A stretch of DNA of 64,000 nt from Enterobacter cancerogenus (GTDB taxonomy: Bacteria > Pseudomonadota > Gammaproteobacteria > Enterobacterales > Enterobacteriaceae). The notes beneath the pieces are model-generated. The model made no database searches, was not told where the DNA came from, and was given only the letters and a program-made list of their open reading frames with translations. Made by a program: the position numbers and the translations under genes. The DNA lies in the NCBI RefSeq assembly GCF_019047785.1, contig NZ_CP077290.1:310001-374000 (forward strand). The letters run 5' to 3'. Positions 17,292-25,343 of the stretch are shown here, one piece after another; the first letter of the stretch is position 1; each line of letters opens with the position of its first letter.

Positions 17292-18287
17292 ATGGAATTA
17301 ACGCAACATCAGGCGGACGCTTTTGCCCGTATGCCTTTAACCTATTTGCGCCAGGAATATCCGAACCACATTATGCACCTGCTTAATGATGACGGGGATG
17401 TATTACCGCCTCGCGTGCTGCACCCTGTCTTTTACGGCTGTTTCGACTGGCATTCGGCGGTACACGGCTACTGGCTGCTGCTGCGCTGCGTTCGTCTTTA
17501 TCCGGATCTGCCGTGCCGGGAGGCGATCGTCGCGCTGTTTGAAGAACACATTACAGCTGAGAACGTGGCGCAGGAGCTGGCTTATTTCAACGCACCGTTC
17601 CGCGCCTCCTTTGAGCGCCCTTACGGCTACGGCTGGCTACTGGCGCTGGCTCAGGAACTGAAACACTCCGCATTGCCACAGGCGCAACGCTGGTATCAAA
17701 CCCTTGAGCCGTTAACTCAGGATATTCGCGACAGGCTGGTGGATTACCTCAGCAAGTTAACGTACCCGATCCGCGTCGGGACGCACTACAACACGGCATT
17801 CGCCCTGGCGCTGGCGCTGGATTATGCCCGCGCGGTGCAGGATAGCGCGCTGGAAGAATCTATCCTGGCGGCGGCAAACCGTTTCTATGCCCGCGACACG
17901 CACTATCCGGCACATTACGAGCCGGGCGGTGATGAGTATATTTCCGGTGCGCTCACCGAAGCGCTGCTGATGAGCAAAGTGGCCGAACACTTCCCGGCCT
18001 GGTTCGACTCATTCCTGCCGAACGTCGGATCGATTACGGCGCTCATGGAACCGGCACAGGTCAGCGACCGTACCGATCCGAAAATTGCTCACCTCGACGG
18101 GCTAAACCTCAGCCGCGCCTGGTGCATGAAGCATATCGCCAACGCGCTGCCGGAAAACCATGTAGCGCAACCGGCGCTAAGCAAGGCGGTTGAACAGCAT
18201 CTGTCCGCCAGCGTTGAGCATGTGGTGGGGAGCCATTATAGCGGCGGGCACTGGCTTGCCAGCTTTGCTCTCCTGGCACTGGAGTAA
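17292..18287 (+). CDS. DUF2891 family protein, putative soluble enzyme
   Basis: 331-residue protein of the DUF2891 family, function unknown. No signal peptide or membrane helix is seen, so it is predicted cytoplasmic. Repeated helical pairs and conserved His/aromatic motifs (HPVFYGCFDWHSAVHG, ERPYGYGWLLAL, THYNTAFALAL, HYEPGGDEYISGAL, HLDGLNLSRAW, HYSGGHWLASFALL) suggest an alpha/alpha-barrel enzyme with a polar central cavity. It starts 9 bp after DUF979 with AAGGAGCTGTT as ribosome binding site, so it likely acts on whatever the DUF969/DUF979 pair imports. Confidence 0.75.
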   Translation: MELTQHQADAFARMPLTYLRQEYPNHIMHLLNDDGDVLPPRVLHPVFYGCFDWHSAVHGYWLLLRCVRLYPDLPCREAIVALFEEHITAENVAQELAYFNAPFRASFERPYGYGWLLALAQELKHSALPQAQRWYQTLEPLTQDIRDRLVDYLSKLTYPIRVGTHYNTAFALALALDYARAVQDSALEESILAAANRFYARDTHYPAHYEPGGDEYISGALTEALLMSKVAEHFPAWFDSFLPNVGSITALMEPAQVSDRTDPKIAHLDGLNLSRAWCMKHIANALPENHVAQPALSKAVEQHLSASVEHVVGSHYSGGHWLASFALLALE

Positions 18288-18305
18288 GGTGAGAAGGGAG
18301 CAGCC

Positions 18306-19736
18306 TCACCGCTGCTCCTGTTCCGATGCACCCGCCCGCACGGGTTTGCGCAGCCTGCTCAGGCTAAACGCGACCGAGGCTGCTGATGCCGCAACGGCAA
18401 TCCACAGCGACAGATGAACCGCCTGGACATCCAGCCCTGGCCGGGAGGCGGTTGTTATCATCGCTAACACCACGCCAGCCGCGGCGGCCCCAAGACACTG
18501 CCCAAAGGTCCTGACGATGGCTAATACCCCGGATGCATAGCTGGCATATTCCCGGGCTACATTCGAGAGCATTTCCCGGTTGTTAGGGCTCTGGAAACAG
18601 CCAAAGCCTATACCGCACACCAGGTTACGCAGGCAGATATCCCACGTCGAGGGAGAGGCGGGCAGCATGGCCAGCAGGACTAATCCCACCACAAAAATCA
18701 TCAGACCCAGGGTCGATATCACCGGCGCAGAGAAAGTATCTGCCCAGCGGCCGGCATGAGGTGCGATCAAGACGATCCCTATCGGCCATGGAGTGAACAG
18801 CAGCGCCGCGACAACGGGACTAAAGCCATAGACGTTTTGAAAGAGGAATGGCAGCGCAATAAAGGTTGCCCCCTGACTGACAAAAGAGGCCAACGAGGTC
18901 AGGGCGGCCAACGTAAAGCGCGCGTTCTGGAAGATTACCGGCGGCAACAGCGGATCCCGTGTGCGACGGCTGTGCCGGGTAAACGCTACGGCGCTTACGA
19001 GGGCGACGCTTGCCCAACTCAAAACATCCGTGTTGATGCCCTGTAAGCCGGAAAAACTGTTGGCCGTCATCACCGTGGCACCTAAAAACATCGCCGAGAG
19101 CAGGGCACCGGGCACGTCAAACGGCGTTTTATCGACAGCTTTCGGGCGTGGCAACGCGTTGCAGGCCAGCCACAGCGCGACGGTGCCCGGAATAACGTTG
19201 ATCGCGAACAGCCATTGCCAGCTCAGGGCGTGCAGTATCACACCGCCGAGCACGGGCGCGATGGCGGTACTTGAGGCGATGAGCAGGGCGTGCAGGCCGA
19301 GCACGCGCCCCAGCAGTCGTCCCGGAAAGACGGAGCGCAGTATTGCCGGGGCGATGCTTAACGTGGCGGCACCGGCAATGCCCTGTATCACCCGCATGCC
19401 AATCAGCAGCTCCGCAGAACTTGCCAGCGCACAGCCTAACGAAGCCAGCGTAAATGCTGCAAGGCCGTACAGAAACACGGGCCGAAATCCCACGCGAGTC
19501 GCGAGCGCCGCAAAGATGGCAAGCATCATCGCGGCCGCCAGCAGATAAGCGTTGGCGAACCAGACGGCGACGCTGGCGGAGACGTGCAGCGCGTTCGCCA
19601 TTGAGGGCAGCGCAATGTTGATCATGGTGCCATCAAATACGCCCATTAGCGTCGTCGTCATAACGGCGGCCATCACTCGCGCGCGCGCGTGACCTGGTAG
19701 CCCCTCATCGCCGGGCTGATGTGAAAAGAGCATCAT
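18306..19736 (-). CDS. MFS drug-efflux-type transporter (DHA2-like)
   Basis: 476-residue major facilitator with about 14 predicted membrane segments. Typical features are the motif GVFDGTMINIALPSMANAL in helix 1, WFANAYLLAAAMM, a motif-A-like region after helix 2 (ATRVGFRPVFLYG), and GMRVIQGIAGAATLSIAPAILR in helix 4. CAGGAGTAAACACC precedes the first of two adjacent ATGs. It is divergent from a LysR gene 125 bp away, the usual arrangement for an inducible pump. Substrate unknown. Confidence 0.82.
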   Translation of the reverse strand: MMLFSHQPGDEGLPGHARARVMAAVMTTTLMGVFDGTMINIALPSMANALHVSASVAVWFANAYLLAAAMMLAIFAALATRVGFRPVFLYGLAAFTLASLGCALASSAELLIGMRVIQGIAGAATLSIAPAILRSVFPGRLLGRVLGLHALLIASSTAIAPVLGGVILHALSWQWLFAINVIPGTVALWLACNALPRPKAVDKTPFDVPGALLSAMFLGATVMTANSFSGLQGINTDVLSWASVALVSAVAFTRHSRRTRDPLLPPVIFQNARFTLAALTSLASFVSQGATFIALPFLFQNVYGFSPVVAALLFTPWPIGIVLIAPHAGRWADTFSAPVISTLGLMIFVVGLVLLAMLPASPSTWDICLRNLVCGIGFGCFQSPNNREMLSNVAREYASYASGVLAIVRTFGQCLGAAAAGVVLAMITTASRPGLDVQAVHLSLWIAVAASAASVAFSLSRLRKPVRAGASEQEQR

Positions 19737-19807
19737 GGTGTTTACTCCTGCAGTCAGGTTTTGATGACGAAACTATAAACATGGGATATAACGGGCGGAA
19801 GGCGCAG

Positions 19808-19835
19808 CGTTTGCACTTAATCGTTGCATGAAACG
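19808..19835. promoter_or_regulatory. Dyad in the MFS/LysR intergenic region, possible LysR site
   Basis: The sequence CGTTTGCA at 19808-19815 and TGC-ATG-AAACG at 19825-19835 form an imperfect dyad containing TGCA-N9-TGCA. It lies 27 bp before the LysR start, where autoregulatory LysR sites are common. Confidence 0.35.
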
Positions 19836-19861
19836 CCTTATCACTTTCTCACGAGGCTTGT

Positions 19862-20767
19862 ATGGCGGACCCGGATCTTAATTTGCTTGTTGCGCTTGAT
19901 GTACTGCTCACCGAAGCCAGCGTGGCCGGCGCAGCACGGCGTTTAAACCTCAGTACATCGGCCATGAGCCGCACGTTGAGCAGGCTGCGTGATGTGACGG
20001 GCGATCCGATTCTGGTTCGCGCAGGCCGCAATATGGTCCTGACGCCCTGGGCTGAAGCCGCCAGAGAGCGTGCCAGAAATGCGGTGCACGAGGCGAGGGT
20101 GGTTCTTCAGCCGTCCGCCGACACACTGAAGGTGGAAGAACTTGCGCGGCTTTTCACCATCAGAGCGAACGATGGCTTTGTGGTCGCGTTTGGACCCGCG
20201 CTGATTGCATCCGTCGCAAAAGCGGCCCCTGACGTCTGTTTGCGATTTGCGCCGAAACCGGAGAAAACCTCGCGCTATTTGCGTGAAGGCCTGGTTGATC
20301 TGGAAATCGGTGTGCAAAGCAACATGGGGCCAGAGATCCGCATTCAGCGACTGTTCCAGGATCGTTTTGTCGGCGCGGTTCGCAAAGCGCACCCGCTGGT
20401 TTCATTGCCAAAGATAGACGTGAATGCCTTTATTTCCTGGGGACATGTGGTTGCAGCGCCCGACGGCTCGCTCAACGGTTTTGTCGACGAAGCGCTGGCG
20501 GAGCTGGGCCTTAAACGTAAAGTCGCCAGCGTCGTCCCCGGTTTTCCGACTGCATTATCGGTGGCGCTGGAATCCAGTCTCATCGCGATGGTGCCCGCAC
20601 TGTATCTGCTGAACCAGCAGATGACCGACAAACTGCATATTTTCGAATTACCGTTTACTGCCCGGGTCATAACGGTTTCGCAAATGTGGCACCCTAAAAT
20701 GGAAAATGATCCGGGTCACCGGTGGTTACGGGAGAAGGTGCGGGAAGTCTGTCGGGCGGTGTCGTGA
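19862..20767 (+). CDS. LysR-family regulator, likely of the divergent MFS pump
   Basis: 301-residue LysR protein of the NodD/SyrM-like branch, judged from the opening DPDLNLLVALDVLLTEASVAGAARRLNLSTSAMSRTL pieces (LNLLVALDVLL, VAGAARRLNLSTSAMSR) and RLRDVTGDPILVRAGR. The effector domain includes FTIRANDGFVVAFGPALIA and YLREGLVDLEIGVQ. Divergent from the MFS transporter gene and probably its regulator. Inducer unknown. Confidence 0.82.
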   Translation: MADPDLNLLVALDVLLTEASVAGAARRLNLSTSAMSRTLSRLRDVTGDPILVRAGRNMVLTPWAEAARERARNAVHEARVVLQPSADTLKVEELARLFTIRANDGFVVAFGPALIASVAKAAPDVCLRFAPKPEKTSRYLREGLVDLEIGVQSNMGPEIRIQRLFQDRFVGAVRKAHPLVSLPKIDVNAFISWGHVVAAPDGSLNGFVDEALAELGLKRKVASVVPGFPTALSVALESSLIAMVPALYLLNQQMTDKLHIFELPFTARVITVSQMWHPKMENDPGHRWLREKVREVCRAVS

Positions 20768-20859
20768 TGAACAGGGAAGGGGCTGGTACAACACCGCCCC
20801 GAATTGTAAGCAACACGTGCTACGTTGGCATCTGTCTCGCCCACAAAAAATATCCTCTT

Positions 20860-20866
20860 CTATACT
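20860..20866 (+). promoter_or_regulatory. Possible sigma-S-type -10 element upstream of the membrane/PQQ gene pair
   Basis: CTATACT matches the favoured sigma-S -10 hexamer with its preceding C. It lies in a 236-bp gap with no other gene, 138 bp before the 21004 start. No clear -35 was found, so this is tentative. Confidence 0.3.
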
Positions 20867-21003
20867 CAGTTACGTTTAGTGAATTTTGCCGCTGTTCTTC
20901 ACATCGCATTGATTTCTTGGCCTTCGCCTGCGCGAATAACAGTCGCACATGCTCACAAAACACGTTGAGTTTATGATTCATTTTTTTAAGGGGATTTCCT
21001 GGT

Positions 21004-21369
21004 ATGTTGCATTCTCACTCTTCCCGGGTCGGGAGCATATTGCTGCTACTGGCCGCGGTAATCAGTTTCGCGGTGGCGCTATACGCCTGGTTAACGCCGC
21101 TTACGGGCGTCACCGGTACCATCGGGGCACTGGGCGTCGTCATCGCCAGCGCCGTACTGGCGATACTGACCTTACTGTTACGTGCCGCCACCCGTCGCGG
21201 TGCGCGCATTTTCCTGATCATCGTCACTCTTGTGGTGCTGTTTGGTATTGGTTTCGCCGCCGCGCTACTGCACCAGTACATCATCACCGCAGCCATGGTG
21301 GTCGGCCTGATTGGTCTGATTGCGCTTTGCAGCAATTCCGCCCGTCACAATCAACGCGTCAGCGCCTGA
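21004..21369 (+). CDS. Four-helix membrane protein, likely anchor for the adjacent quinoprotein
   Basis: 121-residue integral membrane protein with four predicted helices (about 11-30, 38-61, 67-89, 92-109) and short loops. It resembles the membrane-anchoring N-terminal region of PQQ glucose dehydrogenase (Gcd), which has five helices fused to the catalytic domain. Here the catalytic part is the next gene, starting 10 bp downstream with its own Shine-Dalgarno. Role as quinone-linked anchor is inferred from that context. The start follows AAGGGGATTTCCTGGT. Confidence 0.65.
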   Translation: MLHSHSSRVGSILLLLAAVISFAVALYAWLTPLTGVTGTIGALGVVIASAVLAILTLLLRAATRRGARIFLIIVTLVVLFGIGFAAALLHQYIITAAMVVGLIGLIALCSNSARHNQRVSA

Positions 21370-21379
21370 GGAGCCACCC

Positions 21380-23491
21380 GTGCATAACAATAAACACTAC
21401 CCGTTATTAAAAGTCAGCATGACAACACTCGCATTGCTGGTCACACCGCTAACACAGGCGCAGGATAAAGCCGCTGAGGCCTCACAGGGGACTCAGGAAG
21501 AGCTCAACGTCGACGCCGCCGATCAGCAAAAACAGGGAACCACCAAAACCACGAATGAGGCTTCTACCGGCAAAAGCGTGGGGCAGAATGTCGCTTCAGC
21601 CAGCCAACCGGCCACGCCGCTGGTACCTTCTGAGGCCATCTGGGATAGCTTTCACGGGCAACTCAACGCGCAGAAATACAGCCCGTTGAAACAGATCACG
21701 GCGGAGAACGTTAACAAATTAACCAAGGTGTGGGAGTTTCATACCGGTGACGTGTCGGATGGGAAAGGGGAGACGCCTGCTACCGTCTGGTCAGCGACGC
21801 CAATTTTTGCCAATCAGACCATTTACATTGGTACCCCTTTTGATCGCCTGATAGCGCTGGATCCGGGGACGGGCAAAGAGAAGTGGCATTATGACACGAA
21901 ATCTTCTCGAAAAGCGCTCACTCAGCCGGTACTGAAAAACCGCGGTGTCTCTTACTGGCAGGCAAAACAACCGGTCGCCGGAGAAGCCTGTCAGAAAATC
22001 GTTTATATGGGCACCGTTGATGGCAAGCTCTTTGCGTTGGATGCCGATTCAGGCAAACCGTGCAGCGGCTTTGCGGACAATGGCGTGCTGGATATCAATC
22101 AGTGGAACACGGAGAATGCCAAATATCCGCTGTCCATTCTTCAGCCACCAACGGTGGTCGGTAATCATCTGCTTGTAGGCTGGGCCGGCAAGGACTGGGC
22201 GTATGCTGAAGCACCTCCAGGCACCGTATTTTCATTCAACGCTCAGACCGGCAAGCGGGAATGGTCTTTCGAAGCGATCCCCGCTGACATCCGCAAACGC
22301 ACCGGAACGGCCAACGTCTGGACACATATGTCTGCCGACGAGGCGAACGGGCTGGTCTACCTTCCGGTCTCATCTCCATCACCTAACTACTGGGGCGGTA
22401 ATCGTGTCGACGCTATTCCCCTCGGCACGTCGACCACCGCGCTGGACATCAATACAGGCAAAGTGGTCTGGTCGCGTCAATGGGTGCACCATGATGTGTG
22501 GGATTACGATATTAACTCTGCGCCAACGCTGATGGATATCACCGTCAACGGCAAACAGATCCCGGCACTGGTTCAGGCAACCAAGCAGGGCTTTTTGTTT
22601 GTGGTTAACCGTCTTACGGGGGAAGATGTATGGCCTATCGAAGAACGCCCGGTACCGCAGGGTGATGGTTCAGTGAAGGGGGAAGTTCTTTCGCCTACGC
22701 AGCCGTTCCCCACCAAACCTGCGCCGCTGCTGGACCAGTCGAAAAAACCAGCCATCTGGAAACTGGCAGATGTTGTCGGTGCCGGGCAATGTAGCCGCCT
22801 TTGGGATAACTTGACCTATGAAGGTATGTACACGCCGCCAACAACGAAAGGCGAGGGCGCACTGACCTATCCGGACAGTGCGGGTGGTGTTCAATGGGGT
22901 GGCGTGGCGTTTGACCCGCATAAACAAATTGCTATCGTTAACACCTCCCACATTGTTCAGTATGTGAAGCTGTATAGCCGCGAAGACTACGACAAAGCGG
23001 ATAAAAGCGCCGGCAATGAGAGTGGTTTTGCACCACAGGAAGGGGCACCTTACGGCCTGCGCCTGATGGTCGCGAACAACTGGCTGGGCATGCCATGCTG
23101 GCAGCCACCGTTTGGTGAAATCGTGGCGCTGGATATGCATACGGGGGATGTTAAATGGCGTCGTCCGATAGGTGCATCGCAGCAGTATGGCTTCTTTATG
23201 CCGGAAAGTTGGGGTTCTCCTACCATCGGTGGCCCGGCTGTGACCGCGGGCGGCGTGATTTTCATTGGCGCCTCAATGGACGCCAAAGTGCGCGCCTACT
23301 CGGTAGAGACCGGCGAAGAGTTGTGGTCCGATCAGGTCGAGGCGCCAGCGGTTGCCAACCCGTCGGTGTATGAGTATAAGGGTCGCCAGTATGTGGCTTT
23401 CGTTGCCGGCGGCAATACCATTCTGAAGGATCAGGTTGGCGACCAGGTGGTGGTTTACGCGCTGCCTGAATATGTCCTCAAACTTCCATAG
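21380..23491 (+). CDS. Exported PQQ-dependent dehydrogenase, Gcd-like catalytic subunit
   Basis: 703-residue quinoprotein with the eight-bladed propeller of the glucose/quinate/shikimate dehydrogenase family. A GTG at 21380 with AGGAG six bases upstream gives a signal-like N-terminus (LLKVSMTTLALLVTPLTQAQ), then a polar linker. Gcd-like blocks are AQKYSPLKQI, LIALDPGTGKEKWHYD, VWTHMSADEANGLVYLPV, the HHDVWDYD segment bearing the expected catalytic Asp, LTYEGMYTPPT and PTIGGPAVTAGGVIFIGA. In E. coli Gcd, His262 (in QHVTCRGVSY) contributes to glucose binding; here the region reads LTQPVLKNRGVSY without that His, so the substrate may not be glucose. It forms a two-gene unit with the upstream membrane protein. 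Confidence 0.82.
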   Translation: MHNNKHYPLLKVSMTTLALLVTPLTQAQDKAAEASQGTQEELNVDAADQQKQGTTKTTNEASTGKSVGQNVASASQPATPLVPSEAIWDSFHGQLNAQKYSPLKQITAENVNKLTKVWEFHTGDVSDGKGETPATVWSATPIFANQTIYIGTPFDRLIALDPGTGKEKWHYDTKSSRKALTQPVLKNRGVSYWQAKQPVAGEACQKIVYMGTVDGKLFALDADSGKPCSGFADNGVLDINQWNTENAKYPLSILQPPTVVGNHLLVGWAGKDWAYAEAPPGTVFSFNAQTGKREWSFEAIPADIRKRTGTANVWTHMSADEANGLVYLPVSSPSPNYWGGNRVDAIPLGTSTTALDINTGKVVWSRQWVHHDVWDYDINSAPTLMDITVNGKQIPALVQATKQGFLFVVNRLTGEDVWPIEERPVPQGDGSVKGEVLSPTQPFPTKPAPLLDQSKKPAIWKLADVVGAGQCSRLWDNLTYEGMYTPPTTKGEGALTYPDSAGGVQWGGVAFDPHKQIAIVNTSHIVQYVKLYSREDYDKADKSAGNESGFAPQEGAPYGLRLMVANNWLGMPCWQPPFGEIVALDMHTGDVKWRRPIGASQQYGFFMPESWGSPTIGGPAVTAGGVIFIGASMDAKVRAYSVETGEELWSDQVEAPAVANPSVYEYKGRQYVAFVAGGNTILKDQVGDQVVVYALPEYVLKLP

Positions 23492-23649
23492 TGCTTTATA
23501 AGAAGAGACAGGGCATCCAGTCATTAGCTGGGGTCGCTACCAATTATCTCATTTAACATAATATACATTATGCGCACTAACATATCATCACATCAAAACC
23601 AGTAATTCTACAACGTCATTGACCACCTTCATCGCATCACCCAGACCGC

Positions 23650-24969
23650 TCATTTTCCAACCTCTTTACATAACCGCGCATGCAACCGGAGTACGTTGGA
23701 CGTTATCGACGTCGCCACCTTGTCGCAAAAACCTTCCGGCAGCGAATCCATAACCTCATTAAGCGCCAGCGGGACGTGATCTGCGAACGACTGCATAATC
23801 TCTCTCATCCGATCCTCCGGGAACTTCACCGCTTTTGCAGTTGCCATAAAATGGCGCGGATGAATTTTATCGATGGCATTTTTTCGGCCCCTGGTTGCCG
23901 TCAGGCCCATTGCCAGTTTCAAATCGCTGATGTGAATACCGGCGCCACCGAGTACCGGGAATGCCGAGATGATGTCATAAAATGGCGTCAGCCGATAACT
24001 TCCGCCCGCCTGTATAAATACCGAGAAATTTTTAGCATGGCCGTCGGTTGCGCCCAACAGCCACTGAAACACCTGGAACTTCATAAAGTTGTGGCGATCT
24101 TTCAGTGCAGCGCTAGAGCCGAGTAAAAATGACATGATTTGCGCAATGCCGGGGCCACCGTCGGATTCGTACTTTAACGAGGAAGGCAGTCCGAATGTCT
24201 GACACATATCTTCCTGAGGCAGCCGCAGTAACACGGTGTGGTCTGCATTCCAGCGCCTGTCGAAGCGTTCCACGGCAAGCGCGCGCACCCTGCCCGCGTT
24301 GATGATTTCCGCTTTCGGCACCTCAAAACCCAGTGCGTTTGCGAACTTGAGGCAGAAATATTCGTTATCGACGCTGTCGCGTAAATCCAGCGTAGCGTTA
24401 GGCTGCCTGATTTCGCCGATCGGCAACTTAATGATATGGGTCGTTGGCGTCGTGCCTTTCGGGATGCACCAGTCATCTCCCTTCTTTAATAACGCCGTCT
24501 TTTCCTGGGCGCCGGCGACGGAAATGCGAAAATCATTTTCGTCATCAATCATCCCCAGTGGAATATCGGATTTATAGGCCGAGAGGATTGCTTCCAGCTT
24601 CTGCTCGCTGAGCGTTTCCCAGGCCATGACCGGATTAAGGCTCGCTTCTTCTGGCGGCAGTAACGTCACGGCGCCCACGCTGTCGCGACCTATTTCTGAA
24701 AGTAAATCAAAAGGTTGTTTAGATTTCGCCTGATAGCGCTTCACGATGCGATCCCTGACGACAGGACTATCCGGCAGGAGGTTATCAAAGAAGTTAAAAA
24801 CGGCATCAGAGGTGATATTACCGGTTTGCAGCGGCAGAGATAACGACAAAGGTCGGGCGTACGGGCTTGAAAGCCACGTTTTGTCATACCTGTACGTATG
24901 TGCGCCGGTTGGCAATTTCGTCAGTTCACCGACGCGTTCGTTATTCATCCATGTCACTAATGTCGGCAT
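23650..24969 (-). CDS. hipA: HipA, serine/threonine kinase toxin
   Basis: 439-residue type II toxin highly similar to remembered E. coli HipA, which phosphorylates glutamyl-tRNA synthetase and induces persistence. Visible are the N-terminal subdomain, the ejectable loop RISVAGAQEKTALL with the autophosphorylated Ser, the THIIKLPIGEIRQPNATLDL nucleotide-binding strands (taken in pieces), the catalytic GATDGHAKNFS and metal-binding FYDIISAFP. All key residues are present, so an active kinase is expected. Its ATG overlaps the hipB stop by 1 nt (TAATG). Confidence 0.95.
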   Translation of the reverse strand: MPTLVTWMNNERVGELTKLPTGAHTYRYDKTWLSSPYARPLSLSLPLQTGNITSDAVFNFFDNLLPDSPVVRDRIVKRYQAKSKQPFDLLSEIGRDSVGAVTLLPPEEASLNPVMAWETLSEQKLEAILSAYKSDIPLGMIDDENDFRISVAGAQEKTALLKKGDDWCIPKGTTPTTHIIKLPIGEIRQPNATLDLRDSVDNEYFCLKFANALGFEVPKAEIINAGRVRALAVERFDRRWNADHTVLLRLPQEDMCQTFGLPSSLKYESDGGPGIAQIMSFLLGSSAALKDRHNFMKFQVFQWLLGATDGHAKNFSVFIQAGGSYRLTPFYDIISAFPVLGGAGIHISDLKLAMGLTATRGRKNAIDKIHPRHFMATAKAVKFPEDRMREIMQSFADHVPLALNEVMDSLPEGFCDKVATSITSNVLRLHARLCKEVGK

Positions 24970-25226
24970 TACCAGTCCAGCTCCTGTGGATTATCGGCAA
25001 CCGCATGGTCTGCTTCGTGCAAAGACACGCTCATCTCAAGCGACTGGAGTATCTTAAAAAACGTCGCCAGCGTGGTATTGTCCGGGGCATTTTCAAAATT
25101 GGAAATCGTCGCCTGCTTAATGCCTATCTTTTTTGCCAGCTCACTCTGGGTCCAGTTGTTTTTTTGGCGGACCAGCCTCATGGCGTTCGCCAGCTGCGTC
25201 GGACTGTATATCATGGATGCTTTCAT
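24969..25226 (-). CDS. hipB: HipB, antitoxin and autorepressor
   Basis: 85-residue Xre/Cro-type helix-turn-helix antitoxin, as in E. coli HipB (88 residues). The helix-turn-helix reads WTQSELAKKIGIKQATISNFEN, seen here in two parts (WTQSELAKKIG and IKQATISNFEN). It neutralises HipA and represses the operon by binding TATCC-N8-GGATA sites, three of which lie just upstream. The protein ends in Trp (PQELDW), like E. coli HipB, whose C-terminal Trp contributes to stability control. The start is 25226; an ATG four codons in is possible. Confidence 0.95.
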   Translation of the reverse strand: MKASMIYSPTQLANAMRLVRQKNNWTQSELAKKIGIKQATISNFENAPDNTTLATFFKILQSLEMSVSLHEADHAVADNPQELDW

Positions 25227-25250
25227 CGTGTCTCGCTCTCACCGTGAGTT

Positions 25251-25268
25251 TATCCCCTATCGGGGATA
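25251..25268. promoter_or_regulatory. HipB operator 1
   Basis: TATCC-CCTATCGG-GGATA, an exact match to the TATCC-N8-GGATA HipB consensus, centred 34 bp upstream of the hipB start. Confidence 0.9.
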
Positions 25269-25278
25269 AGCACAGTAT

Positions 25279-25296
25279 TATCCCCGATAGGGGATA
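25279..25296. promoter_or_regulatory. HipB operator 2
   Basis: TATCC-CCGATAGG-GGATA, an exact match to the HipB consensus, centred exactly 28 bp beyond operator 1. Confidence 0.9.
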
Positions 25297-25306
25297 AATC
25301 AAATAA

Positions 25307-25324
25307 TATCCCTTCTAAGGGATA
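25307..25324. promoter_or_regulatory. HipB operator 3
   Basis: TATCC-CTTCTAAG-GGATA, an exact match to the HipB consensus, centred exactly 28 bp beyond operator 2 and 20 bp from the stop of the DeoR-type gene. Confidence 0.88.
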
Positions 25325-25343
25325 ACGAAACCTGGTTTAGCGG

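Noticed and set aside
20722..20976. 84-codon frame after the LysR gene
   Set aside because: Overlaps the LysR end, has no ribosome site and no recognisable feature; its composition suggests chance.
21320..21380. Possibility that the membrane protein and PQQ enzyme are one gene broken by a frameshift
   Set aside because: The second gene has AGGAG at proper distance and a signal-like N-terminus, so a genuine two-gene arrangement is more likely; a sequencing error could not be fully excluded by reading alone.
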